Source: a virus. Taken from it: a stretch of DNA of 21,575 nt. The position numbers and the translations under genes are program-made. Below the pieces are notes generated by a model. It had not been told where the DNA came from. It saw only the letters and a program-made list of their open reading frames with translations, and ran no database searches. Of this stretch, positions 1 to 7,287 are shown in pieces. The stretch covers positions 4,290 through 25,864 of the IMG/VR virus record IMGVR_UViG_3300030060_005114, one strand, 5' to 3'. The first letter of the stretch is position 1. The number at the start of each line of letters is the position of its first letter.

Positions 1-38
1 GAGATACCTTTGAACTGTTTTTTCACGGAGAAGGAACA

Positions 39-668
39 ATGGCCGCACACAATACATTTGATAGTAGATTTGGTGCAAAGACGACAGCAAGAGATATTTG
101 TCATTTAATCAATGAAGAGTTCCCTGCTAATACTGCACAGTTTACAGGGGCTAATAGAGAAAAAGAGAGGACATCTTCTCCTAATGGTTTAAGCATAAGT
201 GATTTCTTTTATGCTTCAATAGACCCTGACAATGGATATAAAATTAATATTTCAAGTTTGTTAGCAGGGGAAGATGGTTCGGGATGCACAATTACACTCA
301 CAGATAAAGCAGGGCAGAACTCACAATCCTCTTCGGAGATATTTACTGATAAGCAAGACATGAAAAGGCTAGGTAGTTTTTGGAGTATCAAGGATGATGG
401 TAGAATATTTTTCCTAAGAGATTATCCATATCATACTCAAAACTCTATCATTATTACATATGTTGCGGGTTCAAGCCGTGTTCCATCCGCTATACACAAA
501 GCCACGACGATGTTAGTAGCGGCTGAATTATTGCGACATGATGACCAAACAATTATGATTGCTGAAACAGGTGGTAATATTACTACTAAAGAAAAATATG
601 ATATTTTGACTAAAGAAGCAATGGACATACTGAAAGGAAAGGGTGATTTAGTTTATTTACTTGAGTGA
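39..668 (+). CDS. Head-tail connector (adaptor) protein, gp6-like
   Basis: Likely the connector that sits under the portal and links the filled head to the tail. The 209-residue protein begins with a segment (residues 15-30) resembling the 'region, helix, N-terminal' start of connector proteins. Near residues 148-170 it has the motif VPSAIHKATTMLVAAELLRH, which matches the 'P..I..A...La..lL' helix of HK97 gp6/SPP1 gp15-type adaptors. The gene comes just before tail-completion and tail-tube candidates, the usual place for a connector. The start at 39 is chosen because GGAGAAGG lies 5-12 bases upstream. The reading frame has no stop back to the window edge, so a longer N-terminus cannot be excluded; a different frame carries a TGA ending at base 13 that could close the preceding gene. 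The connector call rests on motif resemblance and gene order. Confidence 0.6.
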   Translation: MAAHNTFDSRFGAKTTARDICHLINEEFPANTAQFTGANREKERTSSPNGLSISDFFYASIDPDNGYKINISSLLAGEDGSGCTITLTDKAGQNSQSSSEIFTDKQDMKRLGSFWSIKDDGRIFFLRDYPYHTQNSIIITYVAGSSRVPSAIHKATTMLVAAELLRHDDQTIMIAETGGNITTKEKYDILTKEAMDILKGKGDLVYLLE

Positions 669-673
669 TTACC

Positions 674-871
674 ATGCAAGAAATTCAAATGTTCAAGAAA
701 TTTTTAGAAATAGAAATAGAAAGACAAAAAGCCATGCAAGAATTATCTCAAGTTTTAGGTATAGATGTATCCTTTAGTGATGAAGAAATGGTAAAAAATG
801 CAGAAGAAAGTTTTGCTAAGGCAATAAGTAAGAAACTGAACGATAATTTACAAAAAGCATTGAGGCGATAA
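674..871 (+). CDS. Small helical hypothetical protein in the neck module
   Basis: I do not recognise this protein. It has about 65 residues, is highly charged and almost entirely helix-forming, with a likely amphipathic helix at each end and no cysteines, signal peptide or membrane segment. An in-frame GTG at 665 overlaps the stop of the connector gene by 4 bases. ATG at 674 is preferred because GAGTGAT, close to the GGTGAT ribosome-binding pattern used elsewhere here, lies 4 bases before it. The gene sits between connector and tail-completion candidates, so it may be a small neck or assembly factor. Its existence is well supported by tight packing; its role is unknown. Confidence 0.65.
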   Translation: MQEIQMFKKFLEIEIERQKAMQELSQVLGIDVSFSDEEMVKNAEESFAKAISKKLNDNLQKALRR

Positions 872-872
872 A

Positions 873-1382
873 ATGGATGAAGTAAGTTTACTTATAGATT
901 TAGTTTCAAGTAAGTGGAGTTCTTCTGTTACAACTTTAATTAGCGAAGGAAAGATAACTGCTGACCATGCAGGAACTCCTAATTTTGTTGATGTTAGAAC
1001 ATTAGATAAAAATAGAGGAGTTAGATATGACTTAACTGCTAAAGATGTAATTATCTTCTTCGAGGACTCACAAAATTTAGAATACCCAACCGTTCACTTT
1101 GATGTAAGAAATGAAACTTATTCATTTACAATGCATATAAGAACAATACATGATGAAAGAGCAGGAACAGATGCCGCCTTTGGTAAAGACAGGCTAAAGG
1201 CTTTATACTTGATAGCCCGTCATACGCTTGAGCGTGGTCGTAAAGGATATACCGCAAGTGATGGTTCTAAGTTTAATCAAGTGTTTGTGGGTTCAAGAAG
1301 CGAAAGTAACGATAGAGCAAAGAGGTTATTTGGATATAAATTGACAGTAGAAACAAAACGATTCGCATTAAGTATTCCCTAG
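873..1382 (+). CDS. Putative tail-completion / head-tail joining protein
   Basis: A 169-residue protein with mixed alpha/beta character and no membrane segment or signal. It has an N-terminal helix, then strands rich in aromatic and basic residues (about 60-110: DVIIFFEDS, YPTVHFDVRN, FTMHIRTIH). A helix near residues 113-132 (KDRLKALYLIARHTLERGR) is followed by final strands. This layout, a short antiparallel sheet with one long helix, fits tail-completion/tail-terminator proteins (lambda gpU, HK97 gp10 group), and its place directly before the tail-tube gene is where such proteins are encoded. ATG follows GAGGCGAT, and the gene starts 1 base after the previous stop. No diagnostic motif is visible, so the call is mostly positional. 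Confidence 0.45.
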   Translation: MDEVSLLIDLVSSKWSSSVTTLISEGKITADHAGTPNFVDVRTLDKNRGVRYDLTAKDVIIFFEDSQNLEYPTVHFDVRNETYSFTMHIRTIHDERAGTDAAFGKDRLKALYLIARHTLERGRKGYTASDGSKFNQVFVGSRSESNDRAKRLFGYKLTVETKRFALSIP

Positions 1383-1411
1383 TAAGTATGTAAGGAAAGG
1401 GGAGATAGAGC

Positions 1412-3052
1412 ATGGCAATAAACACAGACATTTTTTTAGGAAGCGGAGCGAACTTGGCCTTAGTGCCGGAAACTGATTTAATATTTCAAATAGATGCAAG
1501 CGAAAGTAGTGATTTAACAAATCTACACGCTGTTTCAGGCTTTTTGAATAGTTATTCCTTTGTTGATGATATTTATGTTGGGTGCGTTGTTGATTTTTTC
1601 AATGCTGATGTATCTCTTACCGTTCCTGCTTCAACTCACATAATTACAAAAAATGACAGCGACTCAATCACAATTAGCCCTAGTATCGCAAGCACAGTTA
1701 CATTAGCATCTGATGATAGTGATTTTGTAATAATTAGAAGTTATGGTGCGCCATGTGTAGGGCAAAAAAATGGAACTGTTAAAAGATTAAACGCTGATAA
1801 CTGGCTAGGAATATTAGAATCATCTACATTCCCTAATATAGAAACAGAAGTAAAACAACTGAATATTGGTCTAGGAACAACTAGAAACATGGAATATCAA
1901 TACAAAGGTATGGAAACTGCTAGCGGTGGTAATTTAGGATATGTTTGTAATCACGGTGCATTTTTGTATTATGCTTTAGGTTCTTGTAGCCATGTTAAAT
2001 GCACTACTACTGCCCCTAATCCTTCTAATCATCTTCTTGCCGGAACAGCAGGAGATGTATATATTGACAATGGAGATGCCGGTGGTGGAGAGAATACAAC
2101 ACAAACTCATTTAAGTCAAGGGCCAATTTTCTATAAGACGGGTTATGGTGCGACAGGAGTAAAAGGAGTAGCACTTACCCCACCTCTTCTTTATAATTTA
2201 GATTTGACCGCAAATGTAGAATTATTGTCAAGAACAACAACCGACGCTACTTCTCTTACAAACCCAATTACTTACACCTTTACAGAATCAAATGGAGAAG
2301 AGTTACCTTCATTTTCACTTGAACAAAGTCTAAGTAAACTTGAATCAAGTAACACATTTATCACAGGAGATACTGGAATAGCAACAGAATCACATAACTT
2401 TGTTAGAATCGCTAGAGGTAATAGAGTTAATACTCTAACATTAACTGCTAATGAAAATGAAGAGTTAAAAATGACTATGGATTTAAACAGTAGAACAGTT
2501 CACAAACTTAAGACTAATGAAAGTTATGAAGCGAGAGGTGGTGCGGGTGACGATAATAATAAATTATTCAACCTTAATGATACAACCGATGATGCTGAAT
2601 TCTTAGAACCGTTTTTCTTTTCATCCGGTTCTTTCACAATTTTTGGTGAAGAATTCTTAAAGATAACAAATTTATCTCTAACTATCAATAATAACATACA
2701 AGACAAAAGATTTGTTGGGATTGGTAATAAGCAAATAAAAGATGGTATTCCTGCAAATAGAAACTATGAATTGACATTTACTGCTTTAGTTACAGATAAC
2801 AGGCTATTCGAAGAATTATTCGACCAAGCAGAACAAACAGGAACTACACTTACTGCTGACAATGGCTTAATTCAACTTCTTTTTACAAAAGGAAATACGG
2901 AGCAAATAAAATTACAATTCAAAAACTACATGATAGGTTCGGCTAATTATACAATACCGGATGATAAAAGTTCTATTACTGTCGAAGCCACAGTAATGCC
3001 AAGAAGTTTACACCTATGCGAAGTTACAACCCACTGGGTATTGCAGGGGTGA
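1412..3052 (+). CDS. Major tail tube protein with large domain insertions
   Basis: Predicted to polymerise into the tail tube through which DNA passes. The C-terminal part (about 430-546) has a tail-tube pattern: a strand around 'YELTFTALVTD', a helix 'RLFEELFDQAEQTG', then 'IKLQFKNYMIGSANYTIPDD' and a final strand. Tube proteins are usually 150-300 residues, so 546 is long. Residues about 45-115 hold a beta module (YVGCVVDF, then PASTHIITK, then ITISP) resembling modules in the fibre/hub protein at 7284-15761. Residues 160-230 are glycine- and cysteine-rich (three cysteines within 30 residues). GGGGAG lies about 10 bases upstream of the ATG. Position between tail-completion and chaperone/tape-measure genes agrees with the call. 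It could instead be a tube protein fused to a surface-decoration domain. Confidence 0.6.
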   Translation: MAINTDIFLGSGANLALVPETDLIFQIDASESSDLTNLHAVSGFLNSYSFVDDIYVGCVVDFFNADVSLTVPASTHIITKNDSDSITISPSIASTVTLASDDSDFVIIRSYGAPCVGQKNGTVKRLNADNWLGILESSTFPNIETEVKQLNIGLGTTRNMEYQYKGMETASGGNLGYVCNHGAFLYYALGSCSHVKCTTTAPNPSNHLLAGTAGDVYIDNGDAGGGENTTQTHLSQGPIFYKTGYGATGVKGVALTPPLLYNLDLTANVELLSRTTTDATSLTNPITYTFTESNGEELPSFSLEQSLSKLESSNTFITGDTGIATESHNFVRIARGNRVNTLTLTANENEELKMTMDLNSRTVHKLKTNESYEARGGAGDDNNKLFNLNDTTDDAEFLEPFFFSSGSFTIFGEEFLKITNLSLTINNNIQDKRFVGIGNKQIKDGIPANRNYELTFTALVTDNRLFEELFDQAEQTGTTLTADNGLIQLLFTKGNTEQIKLQFKNYMIGSANYTIPDDKSSITVEATVMPRSLHLCEVTTHWVLQG

Positions 3053-3057
3053 TTAAT

Positions 3058-3174
3058 TTGGATAAGTATGAAAAAAGAAAGTTAGCAGAAGAACGCCTAA
3101 AAAAAGAAAAGGCGGATGCTAAGAAAAAGACTAAGGCTAAGGAGGAGAAGAAAAAAACTCCAAAGGCCGAGTAA
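3058..3174 (+). CDS. Lysine-rich 38-residue peptide
   Basis: A short frame starting at TTG 5 bases after the tail-tube stop, with GGGGTGATT directly upstream as a strong ribosome binding site that overlaps the tail-tube stop codon. The product is almost entirely charged: about 16 lysines and 8 glutamates in 38 residues, with KKKTKAKEEKKKTP near the end. It should form a single helix or be disordered and could bind nucleic acid or act as a scaffold. I recognise no family. The good start site and the otherwise unexplained 176-base space between tail-tube and chaperone genes support a real gene. Low-complexity composition leaves some doubt. Confidence 0.55.
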   Translation: MDKYEKRKLAEERLKKEKADAKKKTKAKEEKKKTPKAE

Positions 3175-3182
3175 ATATAAAT

Positions 3183-3224
3183 TCCACCAACACCGTTTGT
3201 TTGTTTGTTGGTTTTGAAGGTGGA
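3183..3224 (+). promoter_or_regulatory. Hairpin covering the ribosome binding site of the chaperone gene
   Basis: TCCACC at 3183-3188 is the exact reverse complement of GGTGGA at 3219-3224. The latter is the ribosome binding site for the ATG at 3229. Nested inside, CCAACA (3187-3192) pairs with TGTTGG (3206-3211), and the loop holds a GTTT tetranucleotide run (3195-3207). Folding would hide the binding site, so the structure could reduce translation of the tail-assembly chaperone. The pairing is seen directly; the regulatory role is inference. It is not followed by an oligo-T run, so a terminator is less likely. Confidence 0.4.
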
Positions 3225-3228
3225 TAAT

Positions 3229-3594
3229 ATGACTGAAAAGAAAGTAATAAGTGATAAGAAAGTGCTATTTGCACTACAAGAGCCTACGCTACATTATGTT
3301 AAAGTAGCACCCGACCAAGAAGAATATCTAAAAGTGTGGGTAAAAGAACCCACATGGCTAGAGGCTGAAAGGGCCATGAATAGCATAATGAAATTAGATG
3401 CTAAGACACAGAATGTAGATATTGATATTAACGCTATGTATCGCTATATGGTCGAGAATTTCATTTCAAAAACAGAACCATCACTCTCAACAATTGATAT
3501 GCTAAGGCTAAGTCCTTATGTTGGCAATCAATTAAAAGAAATTTTACCAAATCCTATGAATGTTTTACAGGAGGATGAAGAAAAAAACGAATGA
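3229..3594 (+). CDS. Tail assembly chaperone, upstream frame (lambda gpG-like)
   Basis: Predicted cytoplasmic chaperone that coats the tape-measure protein while the tail tube is built. The protein is 121 residues, acidic and helical towards its end, and is encoded between the tail-tube and tape-measure genes, where tailed viruses place the G/GT pair. The ATG at 3229 is chosen over an in-frame TTG at 3205 because GGTGGAT lies just before it. The last codons contain A AAA AAC (3582-3588) in the zero frame, followed after 6 bases by a stem, so part of the ribosomes should shift -1 and make a 191-residue fusion with the next gene. The next gene's ATG also overlaps this stop (ATGA), so separate translation is possible. 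Sequence similarity to gpG is not obvious; the call rests on order and on the frameshift signal. Confidence 0.7.
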   Translation: MTEKKVISDKKVLFALQEPTLHYVKVAPDQEEYLKVWVKEPTWLEAERAMNSIMKLDAKTQNVDIDINAMYRYMVENFISKTEPSLSTIDMLRLSPYVGNQLKEILPNPMNVLQEDEEKNE

Positions 3595-3632
3595 TTGAGG
3601 GTGCTATTAGAGGAAAAAAAACTAGCCCTCAA
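3582..3632 (+). promoter_or_regulatory. Programmed -1 ribosomal frameshift signal
   Basis: The heptamer A AAA AAC lies at 3582-3588 with zero-frame codons AAA and AAC, the X XXY YYZ form needed for tandem -1 slippage. A 6-base spacer (3589-3594, containing the zero-frame TGA) follows. Then a stem forms between 3595-3601 (TTGAGGG) plus 3604-3606 (CTA) and 3623-3625 (TAG) plus 3626-3632 (CCCTCAA): 10 base pairs, one 2-base bulge and a 16-base loop. After slippage reading continues as CGA and then directly into the frame starting at 3591. Heptamer, frame, spacer length and stem all match canonical -1 signals, and the location in the tail-assembly chaperone pair is where such shifts are known in tailed phages. 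Confidence 0.85.
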
Positions 3633-3803
3633 ACAGCATTCTTAATCATGACTTATACTTTGGCTTCGGCTTTATCTATAAGTCCTTTAGAAATATACAA
3701 AATGCCATCTAGTCTAGTGATGGATTTGTTGTCAGTTCATTTTAATATGGAAAAGATTAAACATGAGGAATTAGAGAAAATAAAACGACAAGCAGGTAAT
3801 TGA
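3591..3803 (+). CDS. Tail assembly chaperone, downstream frame (lambda gpT-like extension)
   Basis: A 70-residue helical segment in the -1 frame relative to the upstream chaperone gene. It could be translated from its own ATG at 3591 (ATGA overlap) or as the C-terminal 70 residues of a 191-residue fusion made by -1 frameshifting at 3582-3588. In lambda the gpGT extension recruits the tail-tube protein to the chaperone-coated tape measure; the same task is likely here. The end of the protein is basic and helical (EKIKHEELEKIKRQ). The next gene, the tape-measure protein, begins 1 base after its stop. No strong separate ribosome binding site lies before 3591, which favours the fusion as its main product. 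Confidence 0.7.
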   Translation: MIEGAIRGKKTSPQTAFLIMTYTLASALSISPLEIYKMPSSLVMDLLSVHFNMEKIKHEELEKIKRQAGN

Positions 3804-3804
3804 C

Positions 3805-5526
3805 ATGGCCGATGATGAAGTCACCAAAATGGTTAATAATCTGGGTGACTTAAATTCAGTAACTTTCAAAGCAGGTTTAGAATTTCAAGGACTTACTAAG
3901 CGTCTTATTACAATGTCCGATAGTATATCGGGCGCAGGTAAAAAATGGACTATTTTTGCTAGGCTTGTTTCCGGTAGTCCGCTATGGAGATTGCAGAATA
4001 AAGTAAGGGCGTTTGTTGATTCGTTGGCTTTGATGGAGCAGGCTTCCAAAGATAATAGCAAAGCCCAAAAAGAAGCAAATGAGCGTGTGATAAATCTAGT
4101 TCAGTCTAACGAGAAGATGAGAAAGGAATTTAGAAGAATTAGCAACGAAAATCAACTTGTGATTAAAATAAATGAAAAATTTAGCGAAGGGCTAATGACA
4201 CAAAGAGAAAGAATAAATCAATTAAGAAAAATACAAAAATCACATAACGATGACCAACAAAATGCAATAAAAGGCACTTTGGCTTATAATAAAGCGGTAT
4301 TAACTGGCATTAGTCCGGTAATGGCATATGCTAAAGGATTAGAAGAGTTGAATGATAAAGCAAAAGCAACTGAAAAAGTATTTAAAGCGGCAAAACAAGA
4401 CGCTTTGATTCAAGATGCCATGATTGGAGACGATAAAACATTCAAAGAAAGAATGAAGAGTGTGGACAAAGCAGTAAAAACAATCAAAAAAAGAAGAAAG
4501 GAAGAAATTGGTTTCGGTAAAATGTTTCAAGATGTAGGGGATTTCTTTCTTGGAACGAGGGGCAAAAGAAAAAAAGAAGGTATGCCGGAAACAGGAAATA
4601 TATTTCAACGATTCGGTAATAAAATAGATGTCATAACAAAAATACAAAGGATGCGTATAAAATACGAAGATTTCATGACAAAGTTTGCTAAGTTTTCAAA
4701 AGGAATATTAAATTATTTATTTAAAACTTTAATATTTATTACTATGGCTATTTTGGGATTCTTTATTTTACTAAAAGTTGCTCAAAACGCTTATGAGTTT
4801 TTAGAAGAATTAGGAGCAATAGAGCAGATAATTGAGATAGGGCGGATGTTAATGGAAGCGGCTAGTTTAATATTTGGAATGATAGTCGCTTTAGTAGAAA
4901 ATGATTTAGATACTTTGTTAGAAAAGGGAGGACAACTAGCAGGAGTATTGTTAGATATTGCAGTAACAACGGGAATCGTAGCACTGAAAGCAATATACGC
5001 TCTAGGAGTTTCTTTGTTCTATACTTTAATTGATTTAGGAATACGCTTTATGAAAGGAGACTTTAACGATATTTTATTTAAAGTCGCAAAGTTCTTACTT
5101 ATAGCACTAGGGGCAAAAATAATAATTGGCGCAATGATACAAGTAGCGGCAATAGCGGCATTGCCGCTTTTGATATTGGGCGTAGCATTCTTACTCATGG
5201 CGGCATTTTTCAAGAGAGCAAAAGGAATGCTACCGTTTATGGCAGAAGGTGGTGTTTCTGATGGTGGTATAACTGTCGTTGGAGAAAAAGGGCCGGAATT
5301 AGTTAATCTACCAAAAGGGGCTAGAGTTCATAGTAATGCTGATAGTAAGAAAATGCTAGCAGGTTCACAAAACAACAATAGTAGTGTATTCAATAATACT
5401 GTCAATGTTACGATAAACTCTAAAGATACATCGGATGCTGAACTAAGAAGAATAGCCGATAAAATAAGTAATATGGTGACAAATAAAATACAACGAAGTG
5501 TATCTTCCAGTGGATTTGTGAGGTAA
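3805..5526 (+). CDS. Tape measure protein
   Basis: Sets tail length and is ejected with the DNA. In the 573-residue protein, residues 1-300 are charged and largely helical, including a coiled-coil-like stretch about 70-150. Three hydrophobic stretches follow, at about 299-325, 380-415 and 425-470, each long enough to cross a membrane. Residues 491-510 carry VVGEKGPELVNLPKGARVHS, the 'GExGPExv.LPxGa.V' signature found near the C-terminus of many tape-measure proteins. A serine/asparagine-rich linker and a charged end complete it. At roughly 0.15 nm per residue, the known scaling for siphoviruses, the tail would be about 85 nm. Position right after the chaperone pair confirms the call. Confidence 0.9.
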   Translation: MADDEVTKMVNNLGDLNSVTFKAGLEFQGLTKRLITMSDSISGAGKKWTIFARLVSGSPLWRLQNKVRAFVDSLALMEQASKDNSKAQKEANERVINLVQSNEKMRKEFRRISNENQLVIKINEKFSEGLMTQRERINQLRKIQKSHNDDQQNAIKGTLAYNKAVLTGISPVMAYAKGLEELNDKAKATEKVFKAAKQDALIQDAMIGDDKTFKERMKSVDKAVKTIKKRRKEEIGFGKMFQDVGDFFLGTRGKRKKEGMPETGNIFQRFGNKIDVITKIQRMRIKYEDFMTKFAKFSKGILNYLFKTLIFITMAILGFFILLKVAQNAYEFLEELGAIEQIIEIGRMLMEAASLIFGMIVALVENDLDTLLEKGGQLAGVLLDIAVTTGIVALKAIYALGVSLFYTLIDLGIRFMKGDFNDILFKVAKFLLIALGAKIIIGAMIQVAAIAALPLLILGVAFLLMAAFFKRAKGMLPFMAEGGVSDGGITVVGEKGPELVNLPKGARVHSNADSKKMLAGSQNNNSSVFNNTVNVTINSKDTSDAELRRIADKISNMVTNKIQRSVSSSGFVR

Positions 5527-5530
5527 TTAA

Positions 5531-6163
5531 ATGAGTAGTGTTTATCTTAAGTTACAAGCACATAAACCGAGTGATGGTTTGACTACAAATGTAATAGAAT
5601 TAAAAGCCACATCAGTTAGCATAAGTGTTAGTAAAACAATCCCCTCCTTTGAAGTTCCACTGTCCGGTGTTGCCACAGGTGAATCAATAACTGCGGCATT
5701 AGACTTAGGCATGGCACAAAAAACAATATCAGTTAGTGGAGTAATACTAGACCAAACTGTAACAAAAAGTGAAGTGGGTAGTGCTGTCACATTTACAGCA
5801 CATGAAGTTGCTCAATTGATTGCATCGGGGGTTGATTCAACGGGATTTGCTAAAAATCAAGCATTTAACGAATTAATAATCTTAATACCTTCATTTGTTG
5901 ATTCTAATTATACTCAAAGAGGAGGCATAGACACTAATGATAGAAGCACCGGAACAAAGATTCCATTTAATTTTGCATCAAGAGGAGAGAATAATGCTTT
6001 AGATAATGTAGGTGTTCCTGCAAAAATATCCTCATTTCCCGACGCTGATACTGATACTGGAATGACGGGATTCATTCGGAGTTTTTCTTGTGATATTAGT
6101 GCAGATACATTTGAGTTAAGTTTTAGTTTGGAATTTGAAACTGCCTTATTAGTTCCATCGTAG
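5531..6163 (+). CDS. Putative distal tail / baseplate protein
   Basis: A 210-residue protein, mostly beta, following the tape-measure gene where the distal tail protein is normally encoded. Its first third reads 'VSISVSKTIPSFEVPLSG' and then 'KTISVSGVI', a pattern seen in tail-tip proteins where a short strand pair precedes a 'SG' turn. A helix about 85-115 (AHEVAQLIASGV) follows, and strands close the protein (DISADTFELSFSLEFETALL). No membrane segment or signal peptide. GAGGT before the ATG overlaps the previous stop region. Role inferred from position and composition only. Confidence 0.45.
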   Translation: MSSVYLKLQAHKPSDGLTTNVIELKATSVSISVSKTIPSFEVPLSGVATGESITAALDLGMAQKTISVSGVILDQTVTKSEVGSAVTFTAHEVAQLIASGVDSTGFAKNQAFNELIILIPSFVDSNYTQRGGIDTNDRSTGTKIPFNFASRGENNALDNVGVPAKISSFPDADTDTGMTGFIRSFSCDISADTFELSFSLEFETALLVPS

Positions 6164-6171
6164 GTGATAAT

Positions 6172-7287
6172 ATGTATGATACACTTATAGGAAAACAGCG
6201 TGGTTTGGTATTCCCTGTGATGTGTAATGGTCATGTTAGAATAGATTATAGCGATAATGTTCCTAGCACTTTAGATAATCAAGCATACGGCATATTTGAA
6301 CATACAGGAGATTTTACTTTTGAAGCCATACTTACTCCATATGACATAAATGGTTTTGGTCAATATTCTACAACAGCGAGGCCAACTATTACAGCATCAA
6401 AAAAGGTAATGCCTACAGCAACTAACGCTAATGCTAGTAGTAATAATTTTCAAAGCAACGAATATATGCCAATCGCTAATAGACTAGTGCATGAGATGAA
6501 TATATTTTCTAGTAGTAACCTAACCATATCAATAGTTAATGCTACTTCACATAATGAAAATCAACCTGCTGAATATAAGATAAAAGCCACAATTAAATTA
6601 GGCTCGACAGACTATACAGTGACGACAGATAATACTGTAATTAATGCAACTTCAGGTTTTGGTTGGTTTTATACTGCTGATACACTAGAAGGGTTTGATA
6701 AAAATGGTAGGATAACTCATGTTCTTGGTGGAACTACAGATTCTAATAGCGTTGGTGTAACTATTCACATAGATGACACTGCTAAATTTCATGCGGGGCA
6801 AGAGATTTTCATAAGGGATGGTTTTAATTTTACATCTTTAGGAACTATAACTAGTAATAACTTTACTAGTGGTTCTAGTGGAAGTTTTGAACTTGATGAT
6901 TTAAGCATACCAATAACTTCAGGAACTAAAATTTTTATTCCTGCATACAAAGATGCTACTTACATCAATAACCAATTTCATATTGCTTGTGTCTATAATG
7001 AAAATAGCAAAGAAGTTAGATTATTTTTAGATGGTATATTAGTAAAAAGACAGACAATATCAACAAGCGACACATTCTCTATGGCACAAGAAGATTATTT
7101 TATTGGTGCGTCTAGTAACAATGGAACGGGTGCGGCTGAAAGTGCTATTGCCAATAAGCAATTTATGGGGGAGTTGCATGAAATGTCTATGGTAAAAACA
7201 ACTAAAAAACAATTTTTCATAAATAATTTATTACCAAATTTTAGTGATACATTATTTTATTTTAGATTCGAGGAGGTAGATGAATGA
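6172..7287 (+). CDS. LamG/concanavalin A-like tail protein
   Basis: A 371-residue protein with features of the LamG jelly-roll fold, which often binds sugars. The N-terminus holds GDFTFEAILTPYDI, matching the 'ftieaWvkp' strand. About residues 266-300 contain 'NQFHIACVYNENSKEVRLFLDG', the 'whhvAvtydg..vrLYvDG' core, and about 331-345 contain FMGELHEMSMVKTT, matching 'g.iddvrvyn'. Between the halves (about 175-262) lies an inserted beta module with VTIHIDDTAKFHAGQEIFI, related to repeats in the next gene. Likely a surface tail protein that touches the host envelope. GGTGAT precedes the ATG and overlaps the previous stop (TAG). The gene ends in an ATGA overlap with the hub/fibre gene. Confidence 0.65.
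   Translation: MYDTLIGKQRGLVFPVMCNGHVRIDYSDNVPSTLDNQAYGIFEHTGDFTFEAILTPYDINGFGQYSTTARPTITASKKVMPTATNANASSNNFQSNEYMPIANRLVHEMNIFSSSNLTISIVNATSHNENQPAEYKIKATIKLGSTDYTVTTDNTVINATSGFGWFYTADTLEGFDKNGRITHVLGGTTDSNSVGVTIHIDDTAKFHAGQEIFIRDGFNFTSLGTITSNNFTSGSSGSFELDDLSIPITSGTKIFIPAYKDATYINNQFHIACVYNENSKEVRLFLDGILVKRQTISTSDTFSMAQEDYFIGASSNNGTGAAESAIANKQFMGELHEMSMVKTTKKQFFINNLLPNFSDTLFYFRFEEVDE

Noticed and set aside
1-38. Left edge as the last part of a capsid protein gene
   Set aside because: One frame closes with TGA ending at base 13, leaving only three codons, too few to assign; another stays open into the connector gene. Noted there but not called as a separate feature.
3195-3207. GTTT repeats as a microsatellite or phase-variation tract
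   Set aside because: Only about three units and in non-coding sequence; more simply explained as the loop of the hairpin.
3613-3621. Run of eight A inside the downstream chaperone frame as a second slippery site
   Set aside because: It lies in the loop of the stem belonging to the upstream signal, has no own stem at the right distance, and shifting there would lead away from the conserved-looking frame.
4339-4647. - strand frame of about 100 codons within the tape-measure gene
   Set aside because: Composition dominated by F, C and S as expected opposite lysine/glutamate-rich coding; no start context.
5914-6234. - strand frame of about 106 codons spanning two tail genes
   Set aside because: Covers the boundary of two clear + strand genes and has no binding site or recognisable composition.
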